From NCBI RefSeq assembly GCF_003351765.1, contig NZ_CP031229.1, forward strand, positions 2,790,001-2,854,000: a DNA stretch of 64,000 nt, written 5' to 3'. Under the pieces are notes generated by a model that saw only the letters and a program-made list of their open reading frames with translations, was not told the origin of the DNA and searched no databases. Source of the stretch: Ornithinimicrobium avium (GTDB lineage Bacteria; Actinomycetota; Actinomycetes; Actinomycetales; Dermatophilaceae). The translations under genes were made by a program, and so were the position numbers. This document shows positions 35,279 to 44,373 of the stretch, piece after piece (positions within the stretch are counted from its first letter, which is position 1; each line of letters starts with the position of its first letter).

Positions 35279-37303
35279 ATGAAGGTGCTCCGCCTGTTCC
35301 ACAGCGGGGTGATGACCGCATGGAGACAGCGTGAGCGTGGGCTGAGGGGGCTCGGCCACGACGTGCTGCTGCTCTCCGCGCGCCGCTGGGACGAGGGCGG
35401 CTCGGTCGTCACCCTCACCGGCGACCCCGCGGACCCGCTGGAGCCGGAGGGGTCCGTCGAGGCGGTCGCGACGGTGGGCCGGCACCCGGCCCTGTTCGCC
35501 TACGACCCGCGGCCGCTCTGGCGGGCGATGGGGCAGCGGTGGGACGTGCTGGACCTGCACGAGGAGCCCTTCGCGGTCAGCACCCTCGAGGCGCTCGTGC
35601 TCCGGGCGCTGCGGCGCCAGCGGGCGCCCTACGCCCTCTACTCGGCGCAGAACATCGAGAAGCGCTATCCGGTCCCGTTCCGCTGGTGGGAGCGCTGGGC
35701 CCTGCGGCACGCCCGGGCGGTCGTCGCGTGCAACGAGCGGGCGGGGGAGATCTGCGTGCGCAAGGGGTTCCCCGGCGTGCCCGACATCGTCCCGCTCGGG
35801 GTCGACGTGGAGCGCTTCGCCCCCGCCGACCGCGAGCCGCCCGCGGCCGTCGACCCCGTGCAGGTCGGCTACGTCGGCAGGCTCGCGGCGCACAAGGGTG
35901 TCGGCGTGCTCCTGGACGCGGTCGCGGCCTACCCCGACCTGCGGCTGACGGTGGTCGGCGCGGGACCGCAGGAGGAGCAGCTGCGCGAGCGCGCGGCATA
36001 CCCGGACCTTGGCGACCGGGTGAGCTTCGCGGGAGCGGCGACGCAGGAGGAGCTGCCCGCGCTGCTGGCGGGGCTGGACGTGCTCGCGGTGCCGTCGTTG
36101 ACGACGCCGGGGTGGGTGGAGCAGTTCGGCCGGGTGGTGGTCGAGGCGATGGCGGCGGGGGTGCCGGTCGTGGCGAGCGACTCCGGTGCGCTGCCCGAGG
36201 TCGTCGGGGACGCGGGCGTGCTGGTGCCGGAGGGCGACGCGGCCGCGCTGGGGGAGGCGCTCCTGCGGGTCGGCCGTGAGCCCGGACTGTGGGAGCGGCT
36301 GCGGAGGGCCGGGCTGGAGCGGGCGCAGGAGTGCTCGTGGGAGAGGGTCGCCGCGCGCTACGACGAGGTCTACCGCCGGATGACCAAGGTGGCCCGCAGC
36401 GAGGCGGCCGACGCGGGCGACCCGGAGGTGGTCGTGGTGGCGTACGGCTCGACGGGGCTGCTGCGCGCGGCGCTGGAGCCGGTGCGCGAGCTCGACGTGA
36501 CGGTGGTCGACAACTCCTCGCTGCCGCAGGTCCGCGCGCTGTGCGAGGAGCTGGGCGTGCGCTATCTCGACCCCGGGTGGAACGGCGGGTTCGGCGCGGG
36601 CGTCAACCACGCCCTGGCGCGCCGGCTGCGCCCTGGTGCCGACGTGCTGCTGCTCAACCCGGACGCGGTGGTCCCGGTCGAGGGCGTGCGCGCGCTGCAC
36701 GCGGCGCTGCGGGCAGAGCCGGACCTGGCGAGCGTCGCGCCGGCGCAGGTCGACGGGGACGGGTGGCCGGCGAGGGTGGCGTGGCCGTTCCCCTCACCGC
36801 TGGGCTCGTGGCTCGAGGCGGTGGGGCTGGGTCGGGTGAACGACCGGCGGCCGGACTACGTCATCGGGTCCGTGCTGATGCTGCGCGCGGAGGCGCTGGA
36901 GCAGGTCGGCACCCTGGACGAGGCCTTCTTCCTCTATGCCGAGGAGACCGACTGGGCCAGGCGAGCGGCGCTGATGGGCTGGCGGCACCGGCTGGTGCCC
37001 GAGGTGACCGCGACGCACGTCGGCGCGGCCACCTCGAGCGACCCGCAGCGGCGGGAGACCCACTTCCACGCCGGGCAGGAGCGCTATCTGCGCAAGCACT
37101 TCGGCGACGCGGGGTGGCAGGTGGCGCGCGCCGCCCAGCTGGCCGGGGCGGCCGTGCGCTCGGTCGTGCTGCCGGGCGGGCGCGGGCGCGCCGCCAGGGC
37201 ACGTGCCGGGCTGCTCGCGCGGGGGCCCCTGTCCGTCGAGCGTCAACACTTCCCCCGCGGGGCTCGACCTGACCACCCCCGTCGCGAGAGGGTGGACGCA
37301 TGA
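35279..37303 (+). CDS. Two-domain glycosyltransferase: GT4 fused to GT2
   Basis: The 674-residue protein holds two complete transferases. Residues about 1-370 are a GT-B GT4 enzyme (QNIEKRYPVPFRWWE, VGYVGRLAAHKG, and EQFGRVVVEAMAAGVPVV with the catalytic-type Glu). Residues about 380-640 are a GT-A GT2 rhamnosyltransferase-like domain (VVDNSSLPQ, NGGFGAGVN, LLLNPDAVVP as the metal-binding stretch, and ETDWARRA with the base-like Asp). The fusion could add two sugars in turn. Start 35279 is preferred to the in-frame ATG 35273 because the TAGTCT box is then 6 bases upstream. The stop overlaps the next start (ATGA). Confidence 0.87.
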   Translation: MKVLRLFHSGVMTAWRQRERGLRGLGHDVLLLSARRWDEGGSVVTLTGDPADPLEPEGSVEAVATVGRHPALFAYDPRPLWRAMGQRWDVLDLHEEPFAVSTLEALVLRALRRQRAPYALYSAQNIEKRYPVPFRWWERWALRHARAVVACNERAGEICVRKGFPGVPDIVPLGVDVERFAPADREPPAAVDPVQVGYVGRLAAHKGVGVLLDAVAAYPDLRLTVVGAGPQEEQLRERAAYPDLGDRVSFAGAATQEELPALLAGLDVLAVPSLTTPGWVEQFGRVVVEAMAAGVPVVASDSGALPEVVGDAGVLVPEGDAAALGEALLRVGREPGLWERLRRAGLERAQECSWERVAARYDEVYRRMTKVARSEAADAGDPEVVVVAYGSTGLLRAALEPVRELDVTVVDNSSLPQVRALCEELGVRYLDPGWNGGFGAGVNHALARRLRPGADVLLLNPDAVVPVEGVRALHAALRAEPDLASVAPAQVDGDGWPARVAWPFPSPLGSWLEAVGLGRVNDRRPDYVIGSVLMLRAEALEQVGTLDEAFFLYAEETDWARRAALMGWRHRLVPEVTATHVGAATSSDPQRRETHFHAGQERYLRKHFGDAGWQVARAAQLAGAAVRSVVLPGGRGRAARARAGLLARGPLSVERQHFPRGARPDHPRRERVDA

Positions 37304-38619
37304 CGACGACCTGGCGCGACATCGTCGGCCGCGTGGGCATCGGTGCCCTCGTGGTCGCCGCCGTGGCGCTGACCCTCGGCGTCGCCTGGCTCGTGCCGCA
37401 GCAGCCGCTTGTCGCCGTGGGCGTCGCGCTGGTCGTGCTCGTCGCGATCGCGGCGCTGGTCAACCCGGTCACGCTGCCGCTGCTGGCGATGCCGCTGATC
37501 GTGGTGGTGGCGCGCGTCGGCGGCGGCGGTGTGGACCTGACGCTGTCGGACGTGATGCTGGCGCTCGCATTCTGGCCCGCGGTGCTGCTGTCGCCCAGAC
37601 CGTTCAGTAAGGAGCTGCGCGCTCTGCTGTGGCTCAACGCGGTCTATCAGGTGCTGACGCTGTTCACCCTGATCGCCAACCCGTTCCTCGCCAACACTGT
37701 GGACTGGTTCCACAACTGGCTGCTCGTCTCGGGGGCGCTGATCGTCGGCTGGGCGGTCGGGCGGTCAGGTGCGGGTCGTACCGGGACGCGGCTTTTCCTG
37801 GCCGCCACGGCCGTCCTGGCCGTGCTTGGCCTCGTCGAGGCTGCGACCTACTACGTGAGGGGAGACTTCGCACCCCTCTATCCGACCCGGCCGTTCGATA
37901 TGCACAAGAACTACTTCGGATCGCTGATGTCCTTTGCGGCGCTGATGCTCTACGCCCGCCCGGCCTGGCTTGGGCTGTCGAGGACTGTCGCCCATGCCGG
38001 TTTCTGGCTCTGCGTGGCGGCGCTGGGCGTTTCGCAGTCCAGGCAGGCGATCGTCGCGCTGGCCGTTGGCCTCGTGCTCGTGGCCTTCAAAGGGCGCCAC
38101 GAACGGGGCCGCGGTTGGCTGAGCATCTTCCTGGGCATCCCGGCGCTCGCGGTGGTGGCTACCCTCGTCCGTGACCAGATCGCCTCGGGCAACCAGCACA
38201 ACTCCTACTTCCAACGCCTCGAGTGGTACGACCAGAGCATCGCCAACTGGCAGACATCCCCGTGGTTCGGTCTGGGGCTTCGCTACTGGACCGAGGGACG
38301 CGGACTGCACAATTTCCACCCGCCGCAGGTGTTCCTCGAGGTGCTGGCGACGACGGGCGTCGTGGGCCTGCTCGGCTTTGTCGTGATGGCCGTCGGCATG
38401 ATCGCCGTGCTCTGGCGCGTGCCGGGGGTCAGCGGTGCCCTCGCCCTGTCGACCCTGGTCGCTCGACTGGTGCAGGGCCAGTTCGACATCTTCTGGTTGA
38501 GCCCCACGACAAGCATCCCGTTCCTGCTGATCGGAGTGTTGCTGGGAGTCCTGGCTATGAGCCGGACCGACGAGCTGTCCGAGCGACAAGTAGCCGGTCC
38601 AGCACAGGTCACCGCATGA
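37300..38619 (+). CDS. O-antigen ligase/polymerase family membrane protein (Wzy/WaaL-like)
   Basis: The 439-residue protein has about 11-12 membrane helices and a large loop between about 280 and 345 with HNSYFQRLEWY and FGLGLRYW, typical of the Wzy_C domain, including a conserved-type HNxxL/Y and later HNFHPPQVFLEVLATTG. It would polymerise lipid-linked repeats outside the membrane or ligate the chain. It overlaps both neighbours by four bases, forming an operon with the GT4-GT2 fusion and three further transferases. Confidence 0.85.
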   Translation: MTTTWRDIVGRVGIGALVVAAVALTLGVAWLVPQQPLVAVGVALVVLVAIAALVNPVTLPLLAMPLIVVVARVGGGGVDLTLSDVMLALAFWPAVLLSPRPFSKELRALLWLNAVYQVLTLFTLIANPFLANTVDWFHNWLLVSGALIVGWAVGRSGAGRTGTRLFLAATAVLAVLGLVEAATYYVRGDFAPLYPTRPFDMHKNYFGSLMSFAALMLYARPAWLGLSRTVAHAGFWLCVAALGVSQSRQAIVALAVGLVLVAFKGRHERGRGWLSIFLGIPALAVVATLVRDQIASGNQHNSYFQRLEWYDQSIANWQTSPWFGLGLRYWTEGRGLHNFHPPQVFLEVLATTGVVGLLGFVVMAVGMIAVLWRVPGVSGALALSTLVARLVQGQFDIFWLSPTTSIPFLLIGVLLGVLAMSRTDELSERQVAGPAQVTA

Positions 38620-39638
38620 AGATCCGCCACCTTGTACTCACTGCATCGTTCGCTGGAGCCGAGCAGCACGTCTGCGGGCTCGCGAACGCCCAGGCGCGTC
38701 ACGGTCACGACGTCGAGGTCTGGGGAGGCGACTCTGCCGCGATGCGCGAGCGGCTCGCCGGAAACGTGTCGTTCGCGCCCTGCCGCGGCATAGGGGAAGC
38801 GCTGCGGCTGTCCCGACTCGCGAGCCGGGTCGACATTCTTCACGCGCACATGACCAAGGCGGAGGTTGCGGCGACGGCGGCGGCCCGGCTCTTCACCCAT
38901 CCTGCGCGCGTCGTCACCACGCGCCACTTCGCCGCCGTGCGAGGTGCGAGCCTTCGGGGCCACATGGCGCGGCCCTTCTTACGCAGGGCGGTGGCGACGC
39001 AGATCGCCGTCAGCGCATTCGTGGCGGCGAACATCGATGGCGATTCGACGGTCGTCTACGCTGGCGTCGACCCGCAGGTTGAGGTGACTCGACCCCGGGA
39101 GGACGTCATCCTGGTCGCCCAACGGCTGTCTCCTGAAAAGCGCACGCTTGATGCACTGGATGCCTTTGCGGCGTCAGGTCTGGCCGCACAAGGGTGGCGG
39201 CTCGAAATCGCGGGTCGTGGGTCCCAGCACGACGCGCTGGTCGCTCGGGCGACGAGCCTGGGTCTGGGAGAGCAGCTCGTCTTCCTGGGTTTCGTCGACG
39301 ACCTGGCCGATCGGATGCGTCGCGCCGCGATGGTCCTGGCAACGGCAACGGCGGAGCCGTTCGGTCTCACCGTCGTCGAGGCCATGGCTCATGGCACTCC
39401 TGTGGTTGCCTCAGCCAGCGGTGGACACCTTGAGACCGTGGGGCTGGTCGGCGACCGCTTCCTCTTCGCGCCAGGCCGCACTGACGAAGCTGGGCACATG
39501 CTCGCCGTCATGGCGGCCGACGCCGCGGCGAGCTCCGTATATGGGCGAGAGCTTCGCGCCGTGCAGCGGGAGCGGTTCACGCCTGATCGCCAGTACACCG
39601 ACACCCAGACCGTCTACGAAAAGGTCCTGGCAACGTGA
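38616..39638 (+). CDS. GT4-type glycosyltransferase
   Basis: The 340-residue GT4 enzyme begins MKIRHLVLTASFAGAEQHV, the acceptor-domain pattern with GAE; DILHAHMTKAE lies near 70-80, ILVAQRLSPEKR near 163-174 opens the donor domain, and EPFGLTVVEAMAHGTPVV (near 248-265) has the EX7E motif. ATGA overlap with the polymerase gene and GTGA overlap with the next gene show tight co-translation. Sugar unknown. Confidence 0.87.
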   Translation: MKIRHLVLTASFAGAEQHVCGLANAQARHGHDVEVWGGDSAAMRERLAGNVSFAPCRGIGEALRLSRLASRVDILHAHMTKAEVAATAAARLFTHPARVVTTRHFAAVRGASLRGHMARPFLRRAVATQIAVSAFVAANIDGDSTVVYAGVDPQVEVTRPREDVILVAQRLSPEKRTLDALDAFAASGLAAQGWRLEIAGRGSQHDALVARATSLGLGEQLVFLGFVDDLADRMRRAAMVLATATAEPFGLTVVEAMAHGTPVVASASGGHLETVGLVGDRFLFAPGRTDEAGHMLAVMAADAAASSVYGRELRAVQRERFTPDRQYTDTQTVYEKVLAT

Positions 39639-40777
39639 GGGACGTTGTAGTGATCTCGCTCGAGGTCTGGGACGAGGTCTGGCGCCGTAACCAGCACCTC
39701 GTCGCCGGGCTGCTGCGCGCCGGGCACGTGCGGCGGGTGCTCTTCGTCGAGCCACCGGTCGACGTGGGGCACAGCCTGCGCGGCGGACGCCTGCCCGGCC
39801 GCTCCGGCCTGCGACGCATCGCAGTGGAGGGCACGGATGCGAAGGTCTGGGCGCTGCGCCCCACCAAGTGGTTGCCCCGCAGGATCGACGCAGGCGGTGA
39901 CCGCCGGCGCGCCGGGCTGGTCGCGCGGACTGCTCCCCGACTGGGCATGACGGACCCGGTGCTCTGGGTGAACGACCCGGGCGGCGCCGAGGTGCTGGCC
40001 GTCACCGGATGGCCCGCGCTCTATGACATCACCGACGACTGGCTGGTGGCAGACCGCCCTGCGGCAGAGCTGACACGCCTGCGACGGCAGGAGACGTATC
40101 TCTTCGACCACTGTCGGGAGGTCGTCGTCTGCTCCGAAGGACTGCGACGCACGAAGTCGGCACTGCGGGAGGTCGTTCTGATCCCGAACGCGGTCGACCT
40201 GGAGCCCTACCGCACCCTCCAGCCGCGGCCGGAGGATCTTCCCACGGGCCTGGTGGCGCTCTACCTGGGGACGGCCCACCGGGACCGCGTCGACGTCGAC
40301 CTGTGCGTGGCGACCGCCCGAGCGCTGAGCCACCCACCTGGTGGCCGCCCCGGGACGGTCGTCCTCGTCGGTCCGGCCCCGCTGCCGGCCCCGGACCTCG
40401 CGGCTCTCCGCGCCGCCGGGGTGCAGGTCCTGGGTCCCCGCGCGAGCGAGCAGGTGCCGGCCTACCTGCAGCACGCGGACGTGCTCCTCGTGCCGCACGT
40501 GCTGACCGACTTCACCATGTCGCTGGACCCGATCAAGGCCTACGAGTACAGGGCGGCGCGGCGTCAGGTCGTCGCGACCCCGGTGGCCGGGTTCGTCGAC
40601 GTCGACGATCCTCTCGTGCAGGCGGTGTCCGCGGCGGCCTTCCCCGGGGCCGTGACGGCCGCGACCGCGGACGTGGTGCCGTGGTCGCCCGACCTTCCTG
40701 ACGACATACCCTCCTGGACGATACGGGTCGAGCAGATGGCGGACGTGCTGGACCGCGTCGCCGGAGGTCACGAGTGA
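39635..40777 (+). CDS. GT4-like glycosyltransferase
   Basis: The 380-residue protein has the GT-B layout of TuaH/GlfT-like enzymes: a start with LEVWDEVWRRNQHLV, LYDITDDWL near 129-137, VVVCSEGL near 165-172 ending the first half, and a donor half with MSLDPIKAYEYRAARRQVVAT (split here as MSLDPIK at about 290-296 and KAYEY). GTG start in a four-base overlap with the preceding gene, and four-base overlap with the next. Substrate unknown. Confidence 0.82.
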   Translation: MRDVVVISLEVWDEVWRRNQHLVAGLLRAGHVRRVLFVEPPVDVGHSLRGGRLPGRSGLRRIAVEGTDAKVWALRPTKWLPRRIDAGGDRRRAGLVARTAPRLGMTDPVLWVNDPGGAEVLAVTGWPALYDITDDWLVADRPAAELTRLRRQETYLFDHCREVVVCSEGLRRTKSALREVVLIPNAVDLEPYRTLQPRPEDLPTGLVALYLGTAHRDRVDVDLCVATARALSHPPGGRPGTVVLVGPAPLPAPDLAALRAAGVQVLGPRASEQVPAYLQHADVLLVPHVLTDFTMSLDPIKAYEYRAARRQVVATPVAGFVDVDDPLVQAVSAAAFPGAVTAATADVVPWSPDLPDDIPSWTIRVEQMADVLDRVAGGHE

Positions 40778-41826
40778 AGAGCCACAGCATCATCACGTTC
40801 GTCTCGCACACGAACAAGCCAGGGGGCGGAGAGCTGGCGTTGCGCCGCTATCTCGAGGCAACCGAGCTGCCCGTCCGCCTCGTCACCATGGAGCCCGGGG
40901 GGGTCTGGGAGGGGCTCGGGCGTGAGACGGTCCACGCGAAGGGTGCGCTGGGACTCCGGAGGGCACTGCGAGGGGGCGGCCTCGTCGTGGCGAACTCGAT
41001 GCGCGCCGCCTTCCTCGTCGCCCTGCTGGCGCCGCGGCGGACCCGGCTCGTCTACTGGGTCCGGGACGGGCTCACCGACAGCGCCATGTCGCCTCTTGCG
41101 CTCGCCCTGACCAAGCACGTGACTGCCCGGAGGGTGAGCCACTACGTGGCGAACTCGCGGTGGACCGCGGGCACCGTCCAGGATGCTCTCGGCGTCAGCG
41201 ATGAGCGGATCGACGTCGTCTACTCGATGTGCGGGGTCACCCAAGAGATGCTGGACCGGCCTCCGCGGACCGAGCCGCCCGCGCCGCTGAGGCTCCTCTT
41301 CCTCGGGCGCATCTCACCGTGGAAGGCGCCCGACGTCGCTATCAGGGCGCTGGCGCCGCTGCGTGAGCTCGGGATCGAGGCGACGCTGACCGTCGCGGGA
41401 GGGTCGCACTTCGGCGAGGACGAGTATGCAGCGAAGGTCGCGGCGCTCGCCGGGGCCGAGCCAGGTGTGCGCCTGCTCGGGCACGTCGACGACGTCCAGG
41501 CGCTGCTCGACTCGCACGACATCCTCGTGCACTGCTCGATCGTGCCGGAGCCGTTCGGGCAGGTGATCGTGCAGGGGCTGGCGGCAGGACTGCCAGTTGT
41601 CGGCACCGACCACGGTGCTCCTCGCGAACTCCTTGATGCGGCACCAACATGCGTGCTTTACCGGGAGGGTGATCCAGTCGCACTTGCAAATGCCCTTGGC
41701 TCGTCGCTGGCACATTTCGAGGGCTTGAGGGCTTGGGGTCTGCGCCGGTCAGCGGCCTTCACTGATCAACGGGCCGCCATGCGGGCTGATTCTGTTCTCG
41801 ATTCCTTGCGCATCAAAGGTCTCTAG
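40774..41826 (+). CDS. GT4-type glycosyltransferase
   Basis: The 350-residue GT4 enzyme has KPGGGELALRRYLE near 15-28, HYVANSRWTAG near 126-136, LLFLGRISPWKAPDVA near 171-186 and EPFGQVIVQGLAAGLPVV near 260-277. It is the last gene of a five-gene plus-strand operon. The first two thirds are very GC-rich, but from about 41,580 to the stop nearly half the codons end in A or T, which matches the next, foreign-looking flippase gene and suggests a recombination joint inside the gene. Confidence 0.86.
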   Translation: MKSHSIITFVSHTNKPGGGELALRRYLEATELPVRLVTMEPGGVWEGLGRETVHAKGALGLRRALRGGGLVVANSMRAAFLVALLAPRRTRLVYWVRDGLTDSAMSPLALALTKHVTARRVSHYVANSRWTAGTVQDALGVSDERIDVVYSMCGVTQEMLDRPPRTEPPAPLRLLFLGRISPWKAPDVAIRALAPLRELGIEATLTVAGGSHFGEDEYAAKVAALAGAEPGVRLLGHVDDVQALLDSHDILVHCSIVPEPFGQVIVQGLAAGLPVVGTDHGAPRELLDAAPTCVLYREGDPVALANALGSSLAHFEGLRAWGLRRSAAFTDQRAAMRADSVLDSLRIKGL

Positions 41827-41844
41827 AGCTATGTGAGCAGGTCA

Positions 41845-43404
41845 TCACAACTGACGATGCTCCGTAGAGACCAGTATCGACATGAGCGGACGAAAGATGG
41901 GACGAAACCGGAGGGGAACTGCCTGAAGGATCGCATCTCGATCTCCGGTCTTTAGACCGAGTCGCAAGAACCGTACGAGAAGCACCAGGCCGGCTATTCC
42001 AACCATGCCAGTACCCATGCCGCGTAGCACGGGAGTATCGGCGACCCACATGGAACCAATCCAAAGTGATGCTGCGATGAGCGAAGCGAGGAAGAGCGGT
42101 GCGCCGGAAAAGAGCGAATCTCTCCGAGAAATCCTCAAATGTCGCGCCTCGTGGATCCATAGCATCGCGGTTCTGACCGTGATAGCACAGGCGCTCGCGA
42201 GAACCGCGCCCCACGCCCCTAACCAGGCAATTGACGCAAGGGCAATGGCGACCTTTACGGAAAGCGACCAGATCTCGATTTCAAGGATCAGACGGCCTCG
42301 GAGGCGGGCATAGATGAAGGCCGTGATTGGGCCCGCAATAAGCCCTAGCGCGGTGAAAATGCCCAACACCAGTACCATGCTCGCCGCCGCGGAGAACTCG
42401 CGTCCGTACAGCAGCGGCACCAAGGAGGAAAAGGCAGGGAGGAGGCCCGCAACAAACAGGCCGGCCACGATGGCGCTGCAGCGGAGCACCCGTAGAAACG
42501 CCGGTCGTAGCGCCTGCGGATCGACCTCGGCCAGTCCGGAGACCGCGGGGATAAGCGGACCGATGAACGACTGGGCCGGGGCGAAGATGTGGGCGGCGAG
42601 CCCGAACGCCAAGCCGAAGAGCCCGACGGAGACGGGGCTCGACAGCCATTGCAGAAGAAGTACCTCCGAGCGAGAGGTCACCAGAGTCCCCACGACGCTG
42701 GCCAGTCCGGTCGGTATGGCGAATCGCCAGAACTGCTTCGAGAGTCGAAAAGGGTTCCCTGGCGTGAGGACTGCGCTCCGATATGGCTGGCTGATGAAGA
42801 AGAAGAGGAGCGTAACGACGAGCGCCGAAGCGATTGTTCGACCCGCCCAGACCGCGTCGGCCGTACCGATGGTGAGAACGATGGCAACTACAGATGCCTG
42901 AGTGAAGAAACTGCCGATCAGTGCCGCCTGGGCGCCTTCGGCCGTTTTCTGCTCGATGTTCAGGGCGATCCCCAGCCCGCCCAGGACGGCGGGGAGCCAC
43001 ACACCGAAGACTAGGACGAGGACCAAGAAGGATGGCTCGAGTCGGACGAAGGCGAGGACGACGAGCGTGACGATAGGTGCACTCACAAGCAGACGCCATC
43101 CGGATCCCGCCCGGAGCAGTTTCCGCACCTCGTCCGTGCGTCCAGCCGTGTGCGCCTTCGCCCCAAACTGGAGCACGCTGGTCCCTACTCCGAGCGCCGC
43201 GATCGTTCCAGTGACGGTGATGAGCATCGTCAAGTAGGTGAGGCGTCCATAGTCGACCACACCAAGCACGCGGGCGAGAAGCAGGTTGACCAGGAACGCG
43301 ACGGGCAGCGAGACGAAGGTGTGGATGGCTGTCCACGCAGCTCCACGGATCGCCCGCGATTGCAGGCCAGCCCGGTCGAGATCAGGGTGCTTGTCGGAGG
43401 TCAC
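41845..43404 (-). CDS. Polysaccharide flippase (Wzx-like)
   Basis: The 519-residue MOP-superfamily protein has about 14 membrane helices and starts with the family pattern SRAIRGAAWTAIHTF...LLARVLGVVDYGRLTY. It should flip undecaprenyl-linked repeats for the second block. Codon use is clearly less GC-rich than its neighbours, which suggests acquisition with the adjoining GT2 gene. The GTG start has no strong Shine-Dalgarno and lies 6 bases after the upstream gene's stop, so translation is probably coupled. Confidence 0.87.
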   Translation of the reverse strand: MTSDKHPDLDRAGLQSRAIRGAAWTAIHTFVSLPVAFLVNLLLARVLGVVDYGRLTYLTMLITVTGTIAALGVGTSVLQFGAKAHTAGRTDEVRKLLRAGSGWRLLVSAPIVTLVVLAFVRLEPSFLVLVLVFGVWLPAVLGGLGIALNIEQKTAEGAQAALIGSFFTQASVVAIVLTIGTADAVWAGRTIASALVVTLLFFFISQPYRSAVLTPGNPFRLSKQFWRFAIPTGLASVVGTLVTSRSEVLLLQWLSSPVSVGLFGLAFGLAAHIFAPAQSFIGPLIPAVSGLAEVDPQALRPAFLRVLRCSAIVAGLFVAGLLPAFSSLVPLLYGREFSAAASMVLVLGIFTALGLIAGPITAFIYARLRGRLILEIEIWSLSVKVAIALASIAWLGAWGAVLASACAITVRTAMLWIHEARHLRISRRDSLFSGAPLFLASLIAASLWIGSMWVADTPVLRGMGTGMVGIAGLVLLVRFLRLGLKTGDRDAILQAVPLRFRPIFRPLMSILVSTEHRQL

Positions 43405-43410
43405 GAGCAG

Positions 43411-44274
43411 CTACGAACCTGGTCGACGCCATCGCGATAGTTGGGTGAGGAGCTTGTGGCCGTGCTTGTAGGCGGGGGCTACTGGTCCGAGCCGTCGCCG
43501 CCAACCTTCGACGAAGGAGCGATAACGATCAGCTTCGGCGATTGCGTCGTCTGCCTGGCGGGCAGCGCTCAGGTAAAGTTCGGCAGCCCTGTCGGGAAGT
43601 GCCTCGACGATGTGGCGCCGCGCGTTCTCCTTGCGCTCCACCCCTCGGTTTACCGAGTTTCGCGATCCCGGCCGGACCCGATAGAAGAAGCGTGCTCCTG
43701 GCTCCTGGACGAGGCGCCCTCCGGTGCGTCCGAGCAGGACTCCCCAAAAGTACCAGTCCTCGGAGCAGTCGTTGAAGGCACCGTACCCTCCTGCCAGCTC
43801 CCACTGGGACCGCCGGAACAACGTGTTCGCCACGACCCGGTTGCGGACCGCGATGTCCTGAAGCGTGACCGACGGCGGTGCAGGCATCAGGCCCGACCGT
43901 TCCCCCCTGAACTCCACGACCGGGTAGACGCCGACAACATCGGGTCCGGCGCCGCGAAGCCTACTGAGCAGCAACTCCACCATGTCTGGAGCCATGTAGT
44001 CGTCCGCGCCCAGAGGGAGTACATACGTCCCGGTCGCTGCCGCGATGCCGGTGTTGAAGGCAGCACCCGGGCCTGCGTTTTCCTGCTCCAGAAGCACTAC
44101 CCCGTTGAGTGACCTCAGTGCCCGCAGGGTCGACTCTTCGTTCGATCCGTCGTTCACCACGATCACCTCGACATCCGCATGCGTCTGTCCGGCAGCGGAG
44201 TCGACGCACTGCCGCAGGTGTTCGGGAGCGTCGTTGTAGCAAGGGATGACGACCGACACGCGCTGTGAATCCAT
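43411..44274 (-). CDS. GT2-type glycosyltransferase
   Basis: The 287-residue GT-A enzyme opens with VSVVIPCYNDAPEHLRQCVD (7-26), then VIVVNDGSNEEST, PLGADDYMAPDM with the metal-binding Asp pair near 92-95, and DCSEDWYFWGVLL with the ED catalytic pair near 168-169. GGAGGG precedes the ATG. It is the first gene of a two-gene operon with the flippase and faces an acyltransferase gene. Confidence 0.88.
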   Translation of the reverse strand: MDSQRVSVVIPCYNDAPEHLRQCVDSAAGQTHADVEVIVVNDGSNEESTLRALRSLNGVVLLEQENAGPGAAFNTGIAAATGTYVLPLGADDYMAPDMVELLLSRLRGAGPDVVGVYPVVEFRGERSGLMPAPPSVTLQDIAVRNRVVANTLFRRSQWELAGGYGAFNDCSEDWYFWGVLLGRTGGRLVQEPGARFFYRVRPGSRNSVNRGVERKENARRHIVEALPDRAAELYLSAARQADDAIAEADRYRSFVEGWRRRLGPVAPAYKHGHKLLTQLSRWRRPGS

Positions 44275-44361
44275 GGACCCTCCATCATTGGGCGCGGAAG
44301 TGCGTACACCCAGCCGCGCCCAGCGTACAGCTGGCAGTTACCGACGCGGCACAGCCCGCGC

Positions 44362-44367
44362 TACTGT
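44362..44367 (+). promoter_or_regulatory. -10 box of a leaderless promoter (TACTGT)
   Basis: TACTGT ends 6 bases before the GTG of the acyltransferase gene at 44374; there is no Shine-Dalgarno. Confidence 0.5.
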
Positions 44368-44373
44368 TCGGCG

